Shown here: positions 26,731-35,271 of the stretch, one piece after another | How positions within the stretch are numbered: the stretch's first letter is position 1 | Layout: each line of letters opens with the position of its first letter | DNA from: Fusibacter_C sp942493125 | Lineage (GTDB): Bacteria; Bacillota; Clostridia; Peptostreptococcales; Acidaminobacteraceae | DNA length: 64,000 nucleotides | Direction: 5' to 3' | Assembly (NCBI GenBank): GCA_942493125.1 | Contig: OW818667.1 | Span: 310,001 to 374,000, forward strand | Program-made: the position numbers and the translations under genes | The notes under the pieces: generated by a model | The model's database searches: none | Told to the model about the DNA's origin: nothing | What the model saw: only the letters and a program-made list of their open reading frames with translations

Positions 26731-28539
26731 TTAGTCTACCACTTCATAATCTGCTTCGTCAACTGGTTCTTGATCATTTCCAGGTGTTTGTTGTGAAGAT
26801 GCTTGTTCTTTCGCATAAAGTTTTTGAGCGATTGGTTGGAATGCATTTGTCAAAGCTTCAAAATCTTTTCTCATGAGTTCAATGTCTTCAGTGCCCATTG
26901 ATGTTCTGAGCGTTGCTATTTTTGCATTGATGTCCGCTTTTTCTTCTTCTGTTACTTGATCTGCGATGTCTACTAAAGATTTTTCGATTTCATAGATCAT
27001 GTTGTCTGCTTTATTGCGTTCTTCAATGAGTTCTTTGCGTTTTTTGTCTTCTTCAGCATGAAGTTCTGCTTCTTTGACTTTTTTCTCGATTTCAGCTTCT
27101 GTTAAGTTTGTAGATGAAGTAATCGTAATGTGTTGAGATTTGCCAGTACCAAGGTCTTTAGCGCTTACATTGACGATGCCGTTTGCATCGATATCGAAAG
27201 TAACTTCAACTTGTGGCACACCTCTTCTTGCTGGTGGGATACCATCGAGTTGGAATCTACCCATAGAGATGTTGTCGTTTGCCATTTGACGCTCACCTTG
27301 AAGCACGTGGATATCAACAGCGGTTTGATTATCTGCAGCCGTAGAGAAAACTTGGCTTTTTTTAGTAGGAATTGTCGTATTTCTCTCGATTAATTTTGTA
27401 AAGACACTACCGAGTGTTTCGATGCCAAGTGATAATGGTGTAACGTCAAGAAGTAAAACGTCTTTTACATCGCCAGATAATACACCGCCTTGAATCGCTG
27501 CACCAAGTGCAACACATTCGTCTGGATTAACGCCTTTATGTGGCTCTTTCCCGATGAATTTCTTAACCGCTTCCTGAACAGATGGTGTACGTGTAGAACC
27601 ACCCACTAAGATGACTTGTTCGATGTCACTAGGGTTAAGGCCAGCATCTTTAAGGGCTTTTTTAGAAGGTTCCATCGTCATGTCAACTAAATGTTTTGTG
27701 AGTTGGTCAAATTTTGCACGCGTAAGGTCGATGTTAAGGTGAAGAGGACCTTCAGCAGTAGCTGTGATAAATGGTAAGTTGATATTTGTCGATTGTGTCG
27801 TTGAAAGTTCTTTTTTTGCTTTTTCTGCAGCTTCTTTAAGTCTTTGAAGAGACATTTTGTCTTGTCTTAAATCAACGCCGTGCTCGCTTTTGAACGTATC
27901 TGCCAAGTGATCCATAACGATTTTATCAAAGTCGTCGCCGCCTAAGTGATTGTTGCCGTTTGTCGCTAATACTTCGAAAACGCCGTCGCCTATTTCGAGG
28001 ATCGAAACGTCGAATGTTCCACCACCAAGGTCAAATACCATGATTTTGTGTTGCTTGTCAGTTTTGTCGAGACCATATGATAATGATGCCGCTGTTGGCT
28101 CGTTGATGATACGCTTCACTTCAAGACCAGCAATTTTACCTGCATCTTTAGTTGCTTGTCTTTGAGCATCTGTAAAGTATGCTGGAACTGTGATAACTGC
28201 ATCTGTTACTGTTTCGCCCAAGTAGCTTTCTGCGTCTGCTTTTAATTTTTGTAGAATCATAGCCGAAATTTCTTGTGGTGAATACGTTTTATCATCGATT
28301 TTCACTTTATGGTCTGTTCCCATTTCTCTTTTAATAGAGCTAATTGTGCGATCTGGATTTGTGATTGCTTGTCTTTTCGCAGTTTCACCGACTAATCTCT
28401 CACCGTTTTTAGTAAAAGCTACGATGGAAGGTGTCGTTCTATTGCCTTCTGCGTTTGGAATGACGACTGCCTCGCCGCCTTCTAATACTGATACACATGA
28501 ATTTGTTGTACCTAAGTCGATACCGATAATTTTAGCCAT
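26731..28539 (-). CDS. dnaK: Chaperone DnaK (Hsp70)
   Basis: ATP-driven folding chaperone. The 602 residues contain the nucleotide-binding domain (GIDLGTTNSCVSVLEGG, PAYFTDAQRQATKDAG, FDLGGGTFDVSILE, LVGGSTRTPSVQE), a linker DVLLLDVTPLSLGIE, the substrate-binding domain and helical lid, ending with the acidic tail DEADYEVVD. The deletion in the first lobe seen in Gram-positive DnaK proteins is consistent with the length. Start ATG at 28539 follows AAGGAGG. Under CIRCE/HrcA control through the operon promoter. Confidence 0.98.
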   Translation of the reverse strand: MAKIIGIDLGTTNSCVSVLEGGEAVVIPNAEGNRTTPSIVAFTKNGERLVGETAKRQAITNPDRTISSIKREMGTDHKVKIDDKTYSPQEISAMILQKLKADAESYLGETVTDAVITVPAYFTDAQRQATKDAGKIAGLEVKRIINEPTAASLSYGLDKTDKQHKIMVFDLGGGTFDVSILEIGDGVFEVLATNGNNHLGGDDFDKIVMDHLADTFKSEHGVDLRQDKMSLQRLKEAAEKAKKELSTTQSTNINLPFITATAEGPLHLNIDLTRAKFDQLTKHLVDMTMEPSKKALKDAGLNPSDIEQVILVGGSTRTPSVQEAVKKFIGKEPHKGVNPDECVALGAAIQGGVLSGDVKDVLLLDVTPLSLGIETLGSVFTKLIERNTTIPTKKSQVFSTAADNQTAVDIHVLQGERQMANDNISMGRFQLDGIPPARRGVPQVEVTFDIDANGIVNVSAKDLGTGKSQHITITSSTNLTEAEIEKKVKEAELHAEEDKKRKELIEERNKADNMIYEIEKSLVDIADQVTEEEKADINAKIATLRTSMGTEDIELMRKDFEALTNAFQPIAQKLYAKEQASSQQTPGNDQEPVDEADYEVVD

Positions 28540-28631
28540 TTATATTGCCTCCTTATAGTTGTTCATTTATTTGCAATTATTATAATTGTTTTTGCTTTAG
28601 ATGAATAATGATTGTTAGAATGGTGTTTCGT

Positions 28632-29168
28632 TTAGTGGGCCACTTTGACCATACATGGTCTAATGACTTTGTCATTTAATACATAACCGTCTTGAAATAC
28701 TTCCACGACATGGTCGCTGGAATGATCCTCTGATTCGACGGTCATGACAGCATGGTGCTTGATTGGGTCGAATGGCTTGCCAATCGCTTCTATTTTCTTA
28801 ACGCCATTGCGCTCAAAAAACTCATCCAGCGTTTTTTTGATTAAGACGACGCCATCAACAACTTTACTCTCCGTATTTTCTTGTTCACTTGCAAGTAATG
28901 CACGTTCGAAATTATCCATAATAGGAAGCATTTCAATCATGAATTTTTCTTGACCATATTTGAAAATATCCGATTTTTCTTTCTCAACGCGTTTTCTATA
29001 ATTTTGGAATTCCGCGTTAAGTCTCAAGTACTTGTCATTCAGCTGTTCCATATCCAATTTTAGTTGATCCATGGGATCGATGGTTTTTTCTTCTGTTTTC
29101 TGTTCCGAATCCAAAGTCAATTCTGGTTCGGTATCCACAGTTGTTTGATGGGGTTTTTTCTTACTCAT
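28632..29168 (-). CDS. grpE: Nucleotide exchange factor GrpE
   Basis: Exchange factor that releases ADP from DnaK. The 178 residues have an acidic disordered N-terminus, a long helix (MDQLKLDMEQLNDKYLRLNAEFQNYRKR segment at about 32-60), and the C-terminal beta domain with MLPIMDNFERAL, NGVKKIEAIGKPFDP and VVEVFQDGYVLNDKVIRPCMVKV. Start ATG at 29168 follows TTGAGG. It lies between hrcA and dnaK. Confidence 0.96.
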   Translation of the reverse strand: MSKKKPHQTTVDTEPELTLDSEQKTEEKTIDPMDQLKLDMEQLNDKYLRLNAEFQNYRKRVEKEKSDIFKYGQEKFMIEMLPIMDNFERALLASEQENTESKVVDGVVLIKKTLDEFFERNGVKKIEAIGKPFDPIKHHAVMTVESEDHSSDHVVEVFQDGYVLNDKVIRPCMVKVAH

Positions 29169-29237
29169 TTTTCCTCAACCTTTATCTTTATTTTATTGAG
29201 GAAATTGCTTGGTTCAATAACTATGCAATTTCCCTAG

Positions 29238-30263
29238 TTATAAGTAGATGCCAGAAAAGACATCTGAAAGCGTGTTGCTAATATAATTTACGATAGAAAC
29301 GACGGAACCGTAGTCCATGCGCTTCGGACCAAGGACGAGTATCCTACCGGCATTGCTGCCATCAACTTTATATGATGAAGCGATGATGCTACATTCATCG
29401 AGTGAATCTATGCCAATTTCATTGCCTATTTTGATGGACAATTTATTCATTGGCAGTGACTCGAGTAATGAAACAAGTCTATTTTCTTCATTAAAGTATT
29501 CAAAGATGTGCTTTGCGCGTTCAGTATCCGAAAATTCATAAGTCGATAACAAATGTGCGATGCCCTCGATGTAAAGCTCTGTTCCATTTAAACTCTTAAG
29601 GGCGTCCCTCAAAATAGGAATCAGATAATCGACGATATTGCCAAACATACTCAACTTTTCTTTCATTTTTGAAATTGAACGCACATCGATATTTTCAATG
29701 GTTTCACCACTTAAATGTGCCACCATCGTATCGGATATTTTATCCAGTACGAATTGCTCCGTATTTGACAGGGCCAATTGAATATTTTTTACGATGCCAG
29801 TATCCGTCACTAAAATCAACAATACTTTTGAATCAGATACTTTAACGAGTTTCAAGTTGGCTAAACGACACTTATTAAATTTTGGAATAGAAACGACCGC
29901 CACGAGCTGCGTATATTCAGAAAGCAATTTTACAGCTTGTTTCGCTAAGTCACCAGCTTCGATAATCTTATTCATAAGCAACGACTGTATGACTTCCTTA
30001 TCTCTAGCAGATATGCTATTTTCCTGCACCATTGAATCAACATATAACCTGTAACCGAGATCCGATGGTACTCTTCCCGCTGATGTATGCGGTTGCATCA
30101 GATAACCAAGCTCTTCCAGATCGGCCATCTCGTTTCGAATCGTCGCTGAACTGATACCAAGTGGGTATTTTTTTGAAATCGTCCTAGATCCGACCGGTTG
30201 CGCCGTGTCGATAAAGTCACTAATTATCGCTTCAAGAATTTTGAGTTGTCTTGCTGAAATCAT
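29238..30263 (-). CDS. hrcA: Heat-inducible transcription repressor HrcA
   Basis: Repressor that binds CIRCE operators and is kept active by GroEL. Start is taken at ATG 30263 (MISARQLKILE), 8 bases after GTAGGTGG; the frame extends 10 codons into the CIRCE region. The 341 residues have the N-terminal winged helix (ILEAIISDFIDTAQPVGSRTI, SSATIRNEMADLEELGYL, HTSAGRVPSDLGYRLYVD) and a GAF-like dimerisation domain. First gene of the operon, with a CIRCE and a SigA promoter upstream, so it is autoregulated. Confidence 0.97.
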   Translation of the reverse strand: MISARQLKILEAIISDFIDTAQPVGSRTISKKYPLGISSATIRNEMADLEELGYLMQPHTSAGRVPSDLGYRLYVDSMVQENSISARDKEVIQSLLMNKIIEAGDLAKQAVKLLSEYTQLVAVVSIPKFNKCRLANLKLVKVSDSKVLLILVTDTGIVKNIQLALSNTEQFVLDKISDTMVAHLSGETIENIDVRSISKMKEKLSMFGNIVDYLIPILRDALKSLNGTELYIEGIAHLLSTYEFSDTERAKHIFEYFNEENRLVSLLESLPMNKLSIKIGNEIGIDSLDECSIIASSYKVDGSNAGRILVLGPKRMDYGSVVSIVNYISNTLSDVFSGIYL

Positions 30264-30279
30264 ATCGCCACCTACTTTG

Positions 30280-30306
30280 TTAGCACTCTTCAAATTTGAG
30301 TGCTAA
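30280..30306 (-). promoter_or_regulatory. CIRCE operator
   Basis: Perfect TTAGCACTC-N9-GAGTGCTAA inverted repeat, 17 bases upstream of hrcA and directly after the -10 box. HrcA binding here would repress the whole heat-shock operon. Confidence 0.98.
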
Positions 30307-30316
30307 TACTATAAAT

Positions 30317-30345
30317 AATATACCGCTCCCCTTCCAATTTGTCAA
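30317..30345 (-). promoter_or_regulatory. SigA promoter of hrcA-grpE-dnaK-dnaJ
   Basis: TTGACA (30340-30345), 17-base spacer, TATATT (30317-30322) on the minus strand, with CIRCE covering the start-site region. Confidence 0.92.
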
Positions 30346-30434
30346 GTTCCTATTTAATAATTTATATGCCGTTAACAATTTATTCACGAGTTCCATTATC
30401 ACTGTTATTAAGCTCTGCCTTTTCTTGGTGCAAT

Positions 30435-30459
30435 AAAAAAGCGACTCAAGATGAGTCGC
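30435..30459 (-). terminator. Intrinsic terminator after hemW
   Basis: An 8-bp stem GCGACTCA/TGAGTCGC with a 3-base loop and T6 on the minus strand, 58 bases after the hemW stop. Confidence 0.93.
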
Positions 30460-30469
30460 AAAATTGCAT

Positions 30470-30493
30470 AATTCCATAATTCCATAATTCCAT
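30470..30493. repeat. Three tandem copies of an 8-bp repeat
   Basis: AATTCCAT is repeated three times without gap, between the hemW stop and its terminator. Likely slippage-derived. Confidence 0.8.
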
Positions 30494-30516
30494 ATCTAAT
30501 AGATTATTTAACTGAG

Positions 30517-31668
30517 TCAATCAACCATAAACTGCAAGAAAACTTGATTGGCCAAATCTCTCCCTTTTTCAGTCAGTATGATAGTATCTTCTTTTATAAG
30601 AATCAAATTTTGATCAAGTAAGATTTCCAAAACCTCTTTATACTTGGAAAGAAAATCGATCTCGTATTTATCACTGAACTCTGACATGTTGATGCCTCTA
30701 TTTAATCTGAGTCCTAGGATTATTGACTCGAAAAGGTCTTCATTTTTATCGATTGCATCTGTCTCATCAATTGGTAGATCTCCAGCTTCTAAAGTATCGA
30801 TATACTGGTAAATGAGAGATGTGTTTGAAAATCGCGTATTCGACAGTTTTGAGTGAGATGAAACACCGATGCCGAGATATGGCTCGTTTTTCCAGTAGAC
30901 GAGGTTGTGTTTGGATTCATAACCAGGCAAGGAAAAGTTAGAAAGCTCATATTCTTCAATGCCTAACTCTCTCAGACCTTTTTCAATGGCATGATACATG
31001 TCGCGTTCGAGATCTTCGTCTGGCAATATGACTTTGCCCGCTTCATAGGATTCATACAGCGGTGTCCCTTCCTCAATTTTCAGACTATAAGCCGAAACAT
31101 GCGTTGGTTTGAGTGTCCGTACGAGTGAGAGCGCATTATCTATATCCTGTAGCGTTAGGTTCGGCAAACCAAACATCAAGTCAAGACTGACATTATTGAT
31201 ACCAGCCGCTTTGACGGCATTAAAAGTCGTTACGAAGTCGTTTGTGGAGTGAATACGGCCTAGTGAAGTCAAAAGAGCATCATTGGTTGTTTGAAGGCCC
31301 ATGCTCACACGATTGATGCCAGCAGAAAGATAGTGGTTGAGTTTTTCAGGCGTCAATGTGCCTGGATTGATCTCAATCGTAATTTCAGCCTTCTTATCAA
31401 CGTCGGCAATTTTGCGAATATAATCTATTAATTCGTGTATGAAAGCGCCATCAATAGCACTTGGCGTACCGCCTCCGATATAGATCGTCATAATCGTGCT
31501 TTGTGACAATACGGCTTCATAATGGTCAAGTTCTTTTTTAAGAGCTTCCATATATCGTTCGACGCCTTTGTTTGCCTCGAAATCACCCACGCGATGTGAA
31601 ACGAAATCGCAATAGGCGCACTTCTTAACACAAAATGGTATGTGTATATAAAGACTCAAGGGATTCAT
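30517..31668 (-). CDS. hemW: Radical SAM heme chaperone HemW (HemN-like)
   Basis: Radical SAM family member related to coproporphyrinogen dehydrogenase; characterised HemW proteins bind heme and pass it to haemoproteins. The 383 residues show C13-x3-C17-x2-C20 (CVKKCAYC) at the very N-terminus, GGGTPSAI, and the ITIEINPGTL and GLQTTNDALLTSLGR segments. The extra cysteine of true HemN after the cluster is absent (CAYCDFVS), which favours HemW. Start ATG at 31668 follows AAGGAGG. It lies between lepA and hrcA as in B. subtilis, with a terminator on each side. Confidence 0.92.
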   Translation of the reverse strand: MNPLSLYIHIPFCVKKCAYCDFVSHRVGDFEANKGVERYMEALKKELDHYEAVLSQSTIMTIYIGGGTPSAIDGAFIHELIDYIRKIADVDKKAEITIEINPGTLTPEKLNHYLSAGINRVSMGLQTTNDALLTSLGRIHSTNDFVTTFNAVKAAGINNVSLDLMFGLPNLTLQDIDNALSLVRTLKPTHVSAYSLKIEEGTPLYESYEAGKVILPDEDLERDMYHAIEKGLRELGIEEYELSNFSLPGYESKHNLVYWKNEPYLGIGVSSHSKLSNTRFSNTSLIYQYIDTLEAGDLPIDETDAIDKNEDLFESIILGLRLNRGINMSEFSDKYEIDFLSKYKEVLEILLDQNLILIKEDTIILTEKGRDLANQVFLQFMVD

Positions 31669-31707
31669 ATAGACCTCCTTGTCTAGTTAGGGAAATTTTT
31701 CCATAGT

Positions 31708-31738
31708 TAAAAAAAAGGCAATCAACTCGCGATTGCCT
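31708..31738 (-). terminator. Intrinsic terminator after lepA
   Basis: An 8-bp stem AGGCAATC/GATTGCCT with a 7-base loop followed by T8 on the minus strand, within 40 bases of the lepA stop. hemW downstream would need readthrough or its own promoter. Confidence 0.93.
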
Positions 31739-31747
31739 CTGAACGCT

Positions 31748-33559
31748 TTAATTATCGTCAAATTTGAGAACTGAAAGGAATGCTTGTTGTGGCACTTCAA
31801 CATTACCCAACTGTCGCATTTTCTTTTTACCCTCTTTTTGCTTCTCAAGCAACTTTTTCTTTCTTGAGATGTCGCCACCATAACATTTTGCAAGGACGTC
31901 TTTTCTCATGGCGCTAATTGTCTCACGCGCAATGACTTTTGAGCCTATGGCTGCTTGAATCGGGATGACGAACATCTGTCTTGGAATCGCCTCGCGCAAT
32001 CTTTCGCATATGATGCGACCTCTTGCCTCAGCTTTAGATTTGTGAACGATCATGGAAAAGGCGTCGATCATCTCTTTATTGAGCAGGACGTCCAATTTCA
32101 CGAGTTCAGATTCTCTGTATTCTAAGAATTCGTAGTCAAGTGATCCGTAACCGCGTGTTTTTGATTTGAGTGCATCAAAGAAATCGTAAATAACTTCATT
32201 GAGTGGCAATTCATAATGAAGGACAACGCGCTTTGGATCAAGATAATCCATATGAATCATATCGCCACGGCGATTTTGACATAAATCCATGATGTTACCA
32301 ACGTACTCATTTGGTACAATAATATTCGCTTTAACGATTGGCTCTTCCATCATGGCGATCTCTGTTTGAATCGGCAAATTGGAAGGATTTTGAATCATGA
32401 GGACTTCACCACTCGTCGTCGTGACGCGATATATAACACTTGGCGCTGTAGCGATGATATCGAGATCGAATTCACGATCGATTCTTTGTTGAATGATTTC
32501 CAAGTGCAAAAGGCCTAAAAAGCCACATCTGAAGCCAAAACCAAGCGCGACGGATGTTTCAGGTTCAAAGGATAGTGCCGCGTCATTTAATTGCAGTTTT
32601 TCAAGAGCATCGCGAATTTCATCGTAGCTCTCGCCTTCAGCAGGATAAATACCGCAAAATACCATCGAAGTCGCTTTCTTATAACCAGGTAGTGCATGTT
32701 CCGTCGGCGTAATCGCACTCGTAATCGTATCACCAACACGGCAATCGATGACGTTTTTGACACCTGCAGCGATATAACCAACATCGCCAGCACGTAGTTC
32801 GTCGATTGCAAGTGGTCCTGGAACGCTGATGCCAACTTCTACGACGTCAAATTTCTTGCCAGCCGCCATCATCATGATTTTATCGCCCTTTTTCACAGAG
32901 CCTTCCATAATGCGGATATAAGCAACAGCACCTTTATATGGATCATAATAGGAATCGAAAATTAGCGCTTTTAATGGCGCATCTTCTGGACCATCCGGTG
33001 GTGGCACATCACGGACGATTCTTTCCAATACTTGTTCAACATTAGTGCCATCTTTTGCAGATATTTGTGGGGCATCTTCAGCAATGATGCCGATTAATTC
33101 TTCTATTTCGTGGATAATCTCAGCTGGTCTAGAGCTTGGCAAATCGATTTTATTGAGAACAGGTACGATAACAAGCCCTTGCTCATCAGCTAAATGAACG
33201 TTTGCAAGAGTTTGTGCTTCCACGCCTTGTGTTGCATCAACGACTAATATAGCGCCTTCACAAGCTGCAAGTGAACGCGATACTTCATAGGTAAAGTCGA
33301 CGTGTCCCGGTGTGTCTATAAGATTCAGCAAATACTCATGACCGTCTTCGGCTTGATAGACTAAACGCGTCGTTTGTAGTTTAATAGTAATGCCGCGTTC
33401 CCTCTCAAGATCCATACTGTCGAGAATTTGTTCCTTCATTTCTCTACGCGTCAATAATCCTGTTTTTTCAATCAAGCGATCTGCAAGGGTTGACTTGCCG
33501 TGATCAATATGTGCAATGATGGAAAAATTTCTGATGTACTTTTGTCTTTCGCTTGACAT
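31748..33559 (-). CDS. lepA: Elongation factor 4 (LepA)
   Basis: Ribosome-binding GTPase implicated in back-translocation or in 30S biogenesis. The 603 residues match family length. G1 is AHIDHGKS, followed by RERGITIKLQ, DTPGHVDF (G3), NKIDLP (G4), EF-G-like domains II, III and V, and the LepA-specific C-terminal domain with DVLNKEMIDAFSMIVHKSKA, ARGRIICERLREAIPRQMF and KKKLLEKQKEGKKKMRQLG. Start ATG at 33559 follows AAGGAGG. Divergent from rpsT. Confidence 0.98.
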   Translation of the reverse strand: MSSERQKYIRNFSIIAHIDHGKSTLADRLIEKTGLLTRREMKEQILDSMDLERERGITIKLQTTRLVYQAEDGHEYLLNLIDTPGHVDFTYEVSRSLAACEGAILVVDATQGVEAQTLANVHLADEQGLVIVPVLNKIDLPSSRPAEIIHEIEELIGIIAEDAPQISAKDGTNVEQVLERIVRDVPPPDGPEDAPLKALIFDSYYDPYKGAVAYIRIMEGSVKKGDKIMMMAAGKKFDVVEVGISVPGPLAIDELRAGDVGYIAAGVKNVIDCRVGDTITSAITPTEHALPGYKKATSMVFCGIYPAEGESYDEIRDALEKLQLNDAALSFEPETSVALGFGFRCGFLGLLHLEIIQQRIDREFDLDIIATAPSVIYRVTTTSGEVLMIQNPSNLPIQTEIAMMEEPIVKANIIVPNEYVGNIMDLCQNRRGDMIHMDYLDPKRVVLHYELPLNEVIYDFFDALKSKTRGYGSLDYEFLEYRESELVKLDVLLNKEMIDAFSMIVHKSKAEARGRIICERLREAIPRQMFVIPIQAAIGSKVIARETISAMRKDVLAKCYGGDISRKKKLLEKQKEGKKKMRQLGNVEVPQQAFLSVLKFDDN

Positions 33560-33681
33560 CCAATGTGCCTCCTTAATATTTAAAGCAATTTCCTAACATA
33601 AGTACTACAACTATAATATATGTAGCTTTAGATAGTAGCCTACTAATTGTTATCATCTATGCCTTTTTTACTAGCCTAACA

Positions 33682-33710
33682 ATTATACCACACGTTTGAA
33701 GTGTTCTCAA
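33682..33710 (-). promoter_or_regulatory. SigA promoter of lepA
   Basis: TTGAGA (33705-33710), 17-base spacer, TATAAT (33682-33687) on the minus strand. The leader of about 115 bases includes a 13-base palindrome TAGTAGCCTACTA at 33633-33645. Confidence 0.75.
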
Positions 33711-33741
33711 ATATTTAATATGTACTTAGTTATAAAAAAAC

Positions 33742-33770
33742 TTGCACTTTTGAACCCCACATGATAGAAT
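33742..33770 (+). promoter_or_regulatory. SigA promoter of rpsT
   Basis: TTGCAC (33742-33747), 17-base spacer, TAGAAT (33765-33770), ending 36 bases before the rpsT start. Confidence 0.8.
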
Positions 33771-33806
33771 AAATCTGTTGAAAAACTTCGGGGAGGTGAG
33801 AATCAC

Positions 33807-34073
33807 ATGGCAAATATTAAATCTGCAAAAAAGAGAATTAACGTTATCGAGAAAAAAACAGCTCTTAACAAATCTAAAAAATCAGCAATCAAAACTGCTG
33901 AAAAAAGATTTTTAGAAGCTCTTGCATCTGGAGATATTGAAACTGCAAAAGCAAAATTCAATTTCTTTGAGAAGAAAATGGCTCAAAACGGTGCAAGTGG
34001 ATTATTCCATAAGAACGCATCTGCTAGAAAAATTTCAAGATTAAGAAAAAAATTAAACGCTGCGGCTGAATAG
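33807..34073 (+). CDS. rpsT: 30S ribosomal protein S20
   Basis: Primary-binding small-subunit protein of 16S rRNA. The 88 residues begin ANIKSAKKRINVIEKKTALNKSKKSAIKTA after the start and end NASARKISRLRKKLNAA, the family pattern. The strong site GGGGAGGTGA precedes the ATG. It is one of the few plus-strand genes, divergent from lepA and convergent with holA, with hairpins behind it. Confidence 0.97.
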   Translation: MANIKSAKKRINVIEKKTALNKSKKSAIKTAEKRFLEALASGDIETAKAKFNFFEKKMAQNGASGLFHKNASARKISRLRKKLNAAAE

Positions 34074-34124
34074 TCGTTTAATTGATTTCTAGTTGAGAAT
34101 TCCCCGATAAATGACCGTGTTAAT

Positions 34125-34148
34125 TTTAATATTTGATCAAATATTAAA
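34125..34148. repeat. Perfect 24-bp palindrome downstream of rpsT
   Basis: TTTAATATTTGA and its exact complement form an uninterrupted 24-base palindrome centred on TGATCA. It sits 52 bases after rpsT, directly before the terminator hairpin. Confidence 0.75.
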
Positions 34149-34149
34149 G

Positions 34150-34184
34150 AGCGTACAAGTTAAGTACGCTTTCATCTTTTTTTG
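34150..34184 (+). terminator. Terminator of rpsT
   Basis: A 7-bp stem AGCGTAC/GTACGCT with a 7-base loop, then TTCATCTTTTTTT on the plus strand. Confidence 0.8.
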
Positions 34185-34216
34185 AAGCGCCCTATTTGGG
34201 CGCTTTAATTTGTTTT
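34185..34216 (+). terminator. Second hairpin between rpsT and holA
   Basis: An 8-bp stem AAGCGCCC/GGGCGCTT with a 5-base loop followed by TAATTTGTTTTTT on the plus strand. It may back up the rpsT terminator and also end holA transcription from the other side. Confidence 0.7.
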
Positions 34217-34227
34217 TTGATGGATTA

Positions 34228-35247
34228 TTATCCCTTTGGCACTTCACTGATTTGAAAGAGTGCTTTTTCAATCAATAAAAGTGGTGGTAGCCCACTCGAC
34301 TTCATCATGAGATCCACTTCTTCAAGGATTTCTATGATCTTGCCAAGCTGCCTATTTGAAAACTGAATGGCAAAGCCCCCCGCTTTTTTTGCGACAAACG
34401 GGTGAATCTCCAGTTTCGAAGCAACGGTGGCACTCGTGTGACCAGCGTCCAATAAAAGCTTTGTCTTATAGATGTTTCTAAATTGTTGGTTGATTAAATA
34501 GAAAATTTTAATCTCTGGCTCGCCACCTGCAACAAAGTAATTGAGTATTTTGATTGCCTCGGACATCTTACGGCCACTGATGGCATCCATCATCTTAAAG
34601 ATGTTGTGTTCGATGGGAATTTCAACATACTGATTGATGACACTCTCATCGATAGCACCGTCAACCCCTGACATCATGCGGATCGTATTGTCTATGTCAT
34701 ATAAATTCTTTCCTGATTCAGGATCGAGATAGTTGATCATCTCGATAAAATAGTTTATGACGTGTAGCCCGACTTCTTTATTATATAATTTAAAACGCTT
34801 TGCAATCCATTTGGCAAGCTCAGGTCTCAATAAACGGTCAACAGTCACAACGTCGGCAACTTTCACTAAATGCTTATATATTTTCTTGCGCTTATCGAGT
34901 TCACTCTCTGAAAACACGACATAAATATGTGCCGGCAAATCCGTCAAAAACTTGATGAGTTTATCTTCCTGTTCATCCTTTACCACTTTGAGCAAGCCTG
35001 TATTTTGAAAAAGCACGATACGACGCTCGTCAAAAAACGGCAGTGTCATAGCCATACTGATAACAGAATCCACATCGACAATGGTCTCAATTTGTGACAA
35101 ATTGAAATCACAATACATAGGCATTAAAAAATTCTCGGATATATATTTAGTCAAATTATCTATTAAATAGGACTCTTCACCGTGAATCAAAGTCACTTGA
35201 TTCAAAGTGCCGCCCTTTAATTGTTTGAAATATGTCATAAAATCCAT
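34228..35247 (-). CDS. holA: DNA polymerase III subunit delta (HolA)
   Basis: Clamp-loader subunit that opens the beta clamp. The 339 residues show the N-terminal LIHGEESYLIDNL, LPFFDERRIVLFQNTGLL, and the domain III collar region ending LLLIEKALFQIS. Start ATG at 35247 follows CGGAGGG. It is directly downstream of comEC with a 24-base gap, the conserved comEC-holA-rpsT arrangement. Confidence 0.93.
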   Translation of the reverse strand: MDFMTYFKQLKGGTLNQVTLIHGEESYLIDNLTKYISENFLMPMYCDFNLSQIETIVDVDSVISMAMTLPFFDERRIVLFQNTGLLKVVKDEQEDKLIKFLTDLPAHIYVVFSESELDKRKKIYKHLVKVADVVTVDRLLRPELAKWIAKRFKLYNKEVGLHVINYFIEMINYLDPESGKNLYDIDNTIRMMSGVDGAIDESVINQYVEIPIEHNIFKMMDAISGRKMSEAIKILNYFVAGGEPEIKIFYLINQQFRNIYKTKLLLDAGHTSATVASKLEIHPFVAKKAGGFAIQFSNRQLGKIIEILEEVDLMMKSSGLPPLLLIEKALFQISEVPKG

Positions 35248-35271
35248 CTGTAAATCCCTCCGAACTCTATC

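Noticed and set aside
30470..30493. Three 8-bp repeats considered as a CRISPR fragment or iteron
   Set aside because: The units are adjacent with no spacers and are too short; no cas gene or replication initiator is nearby. Simple slippage explains them.
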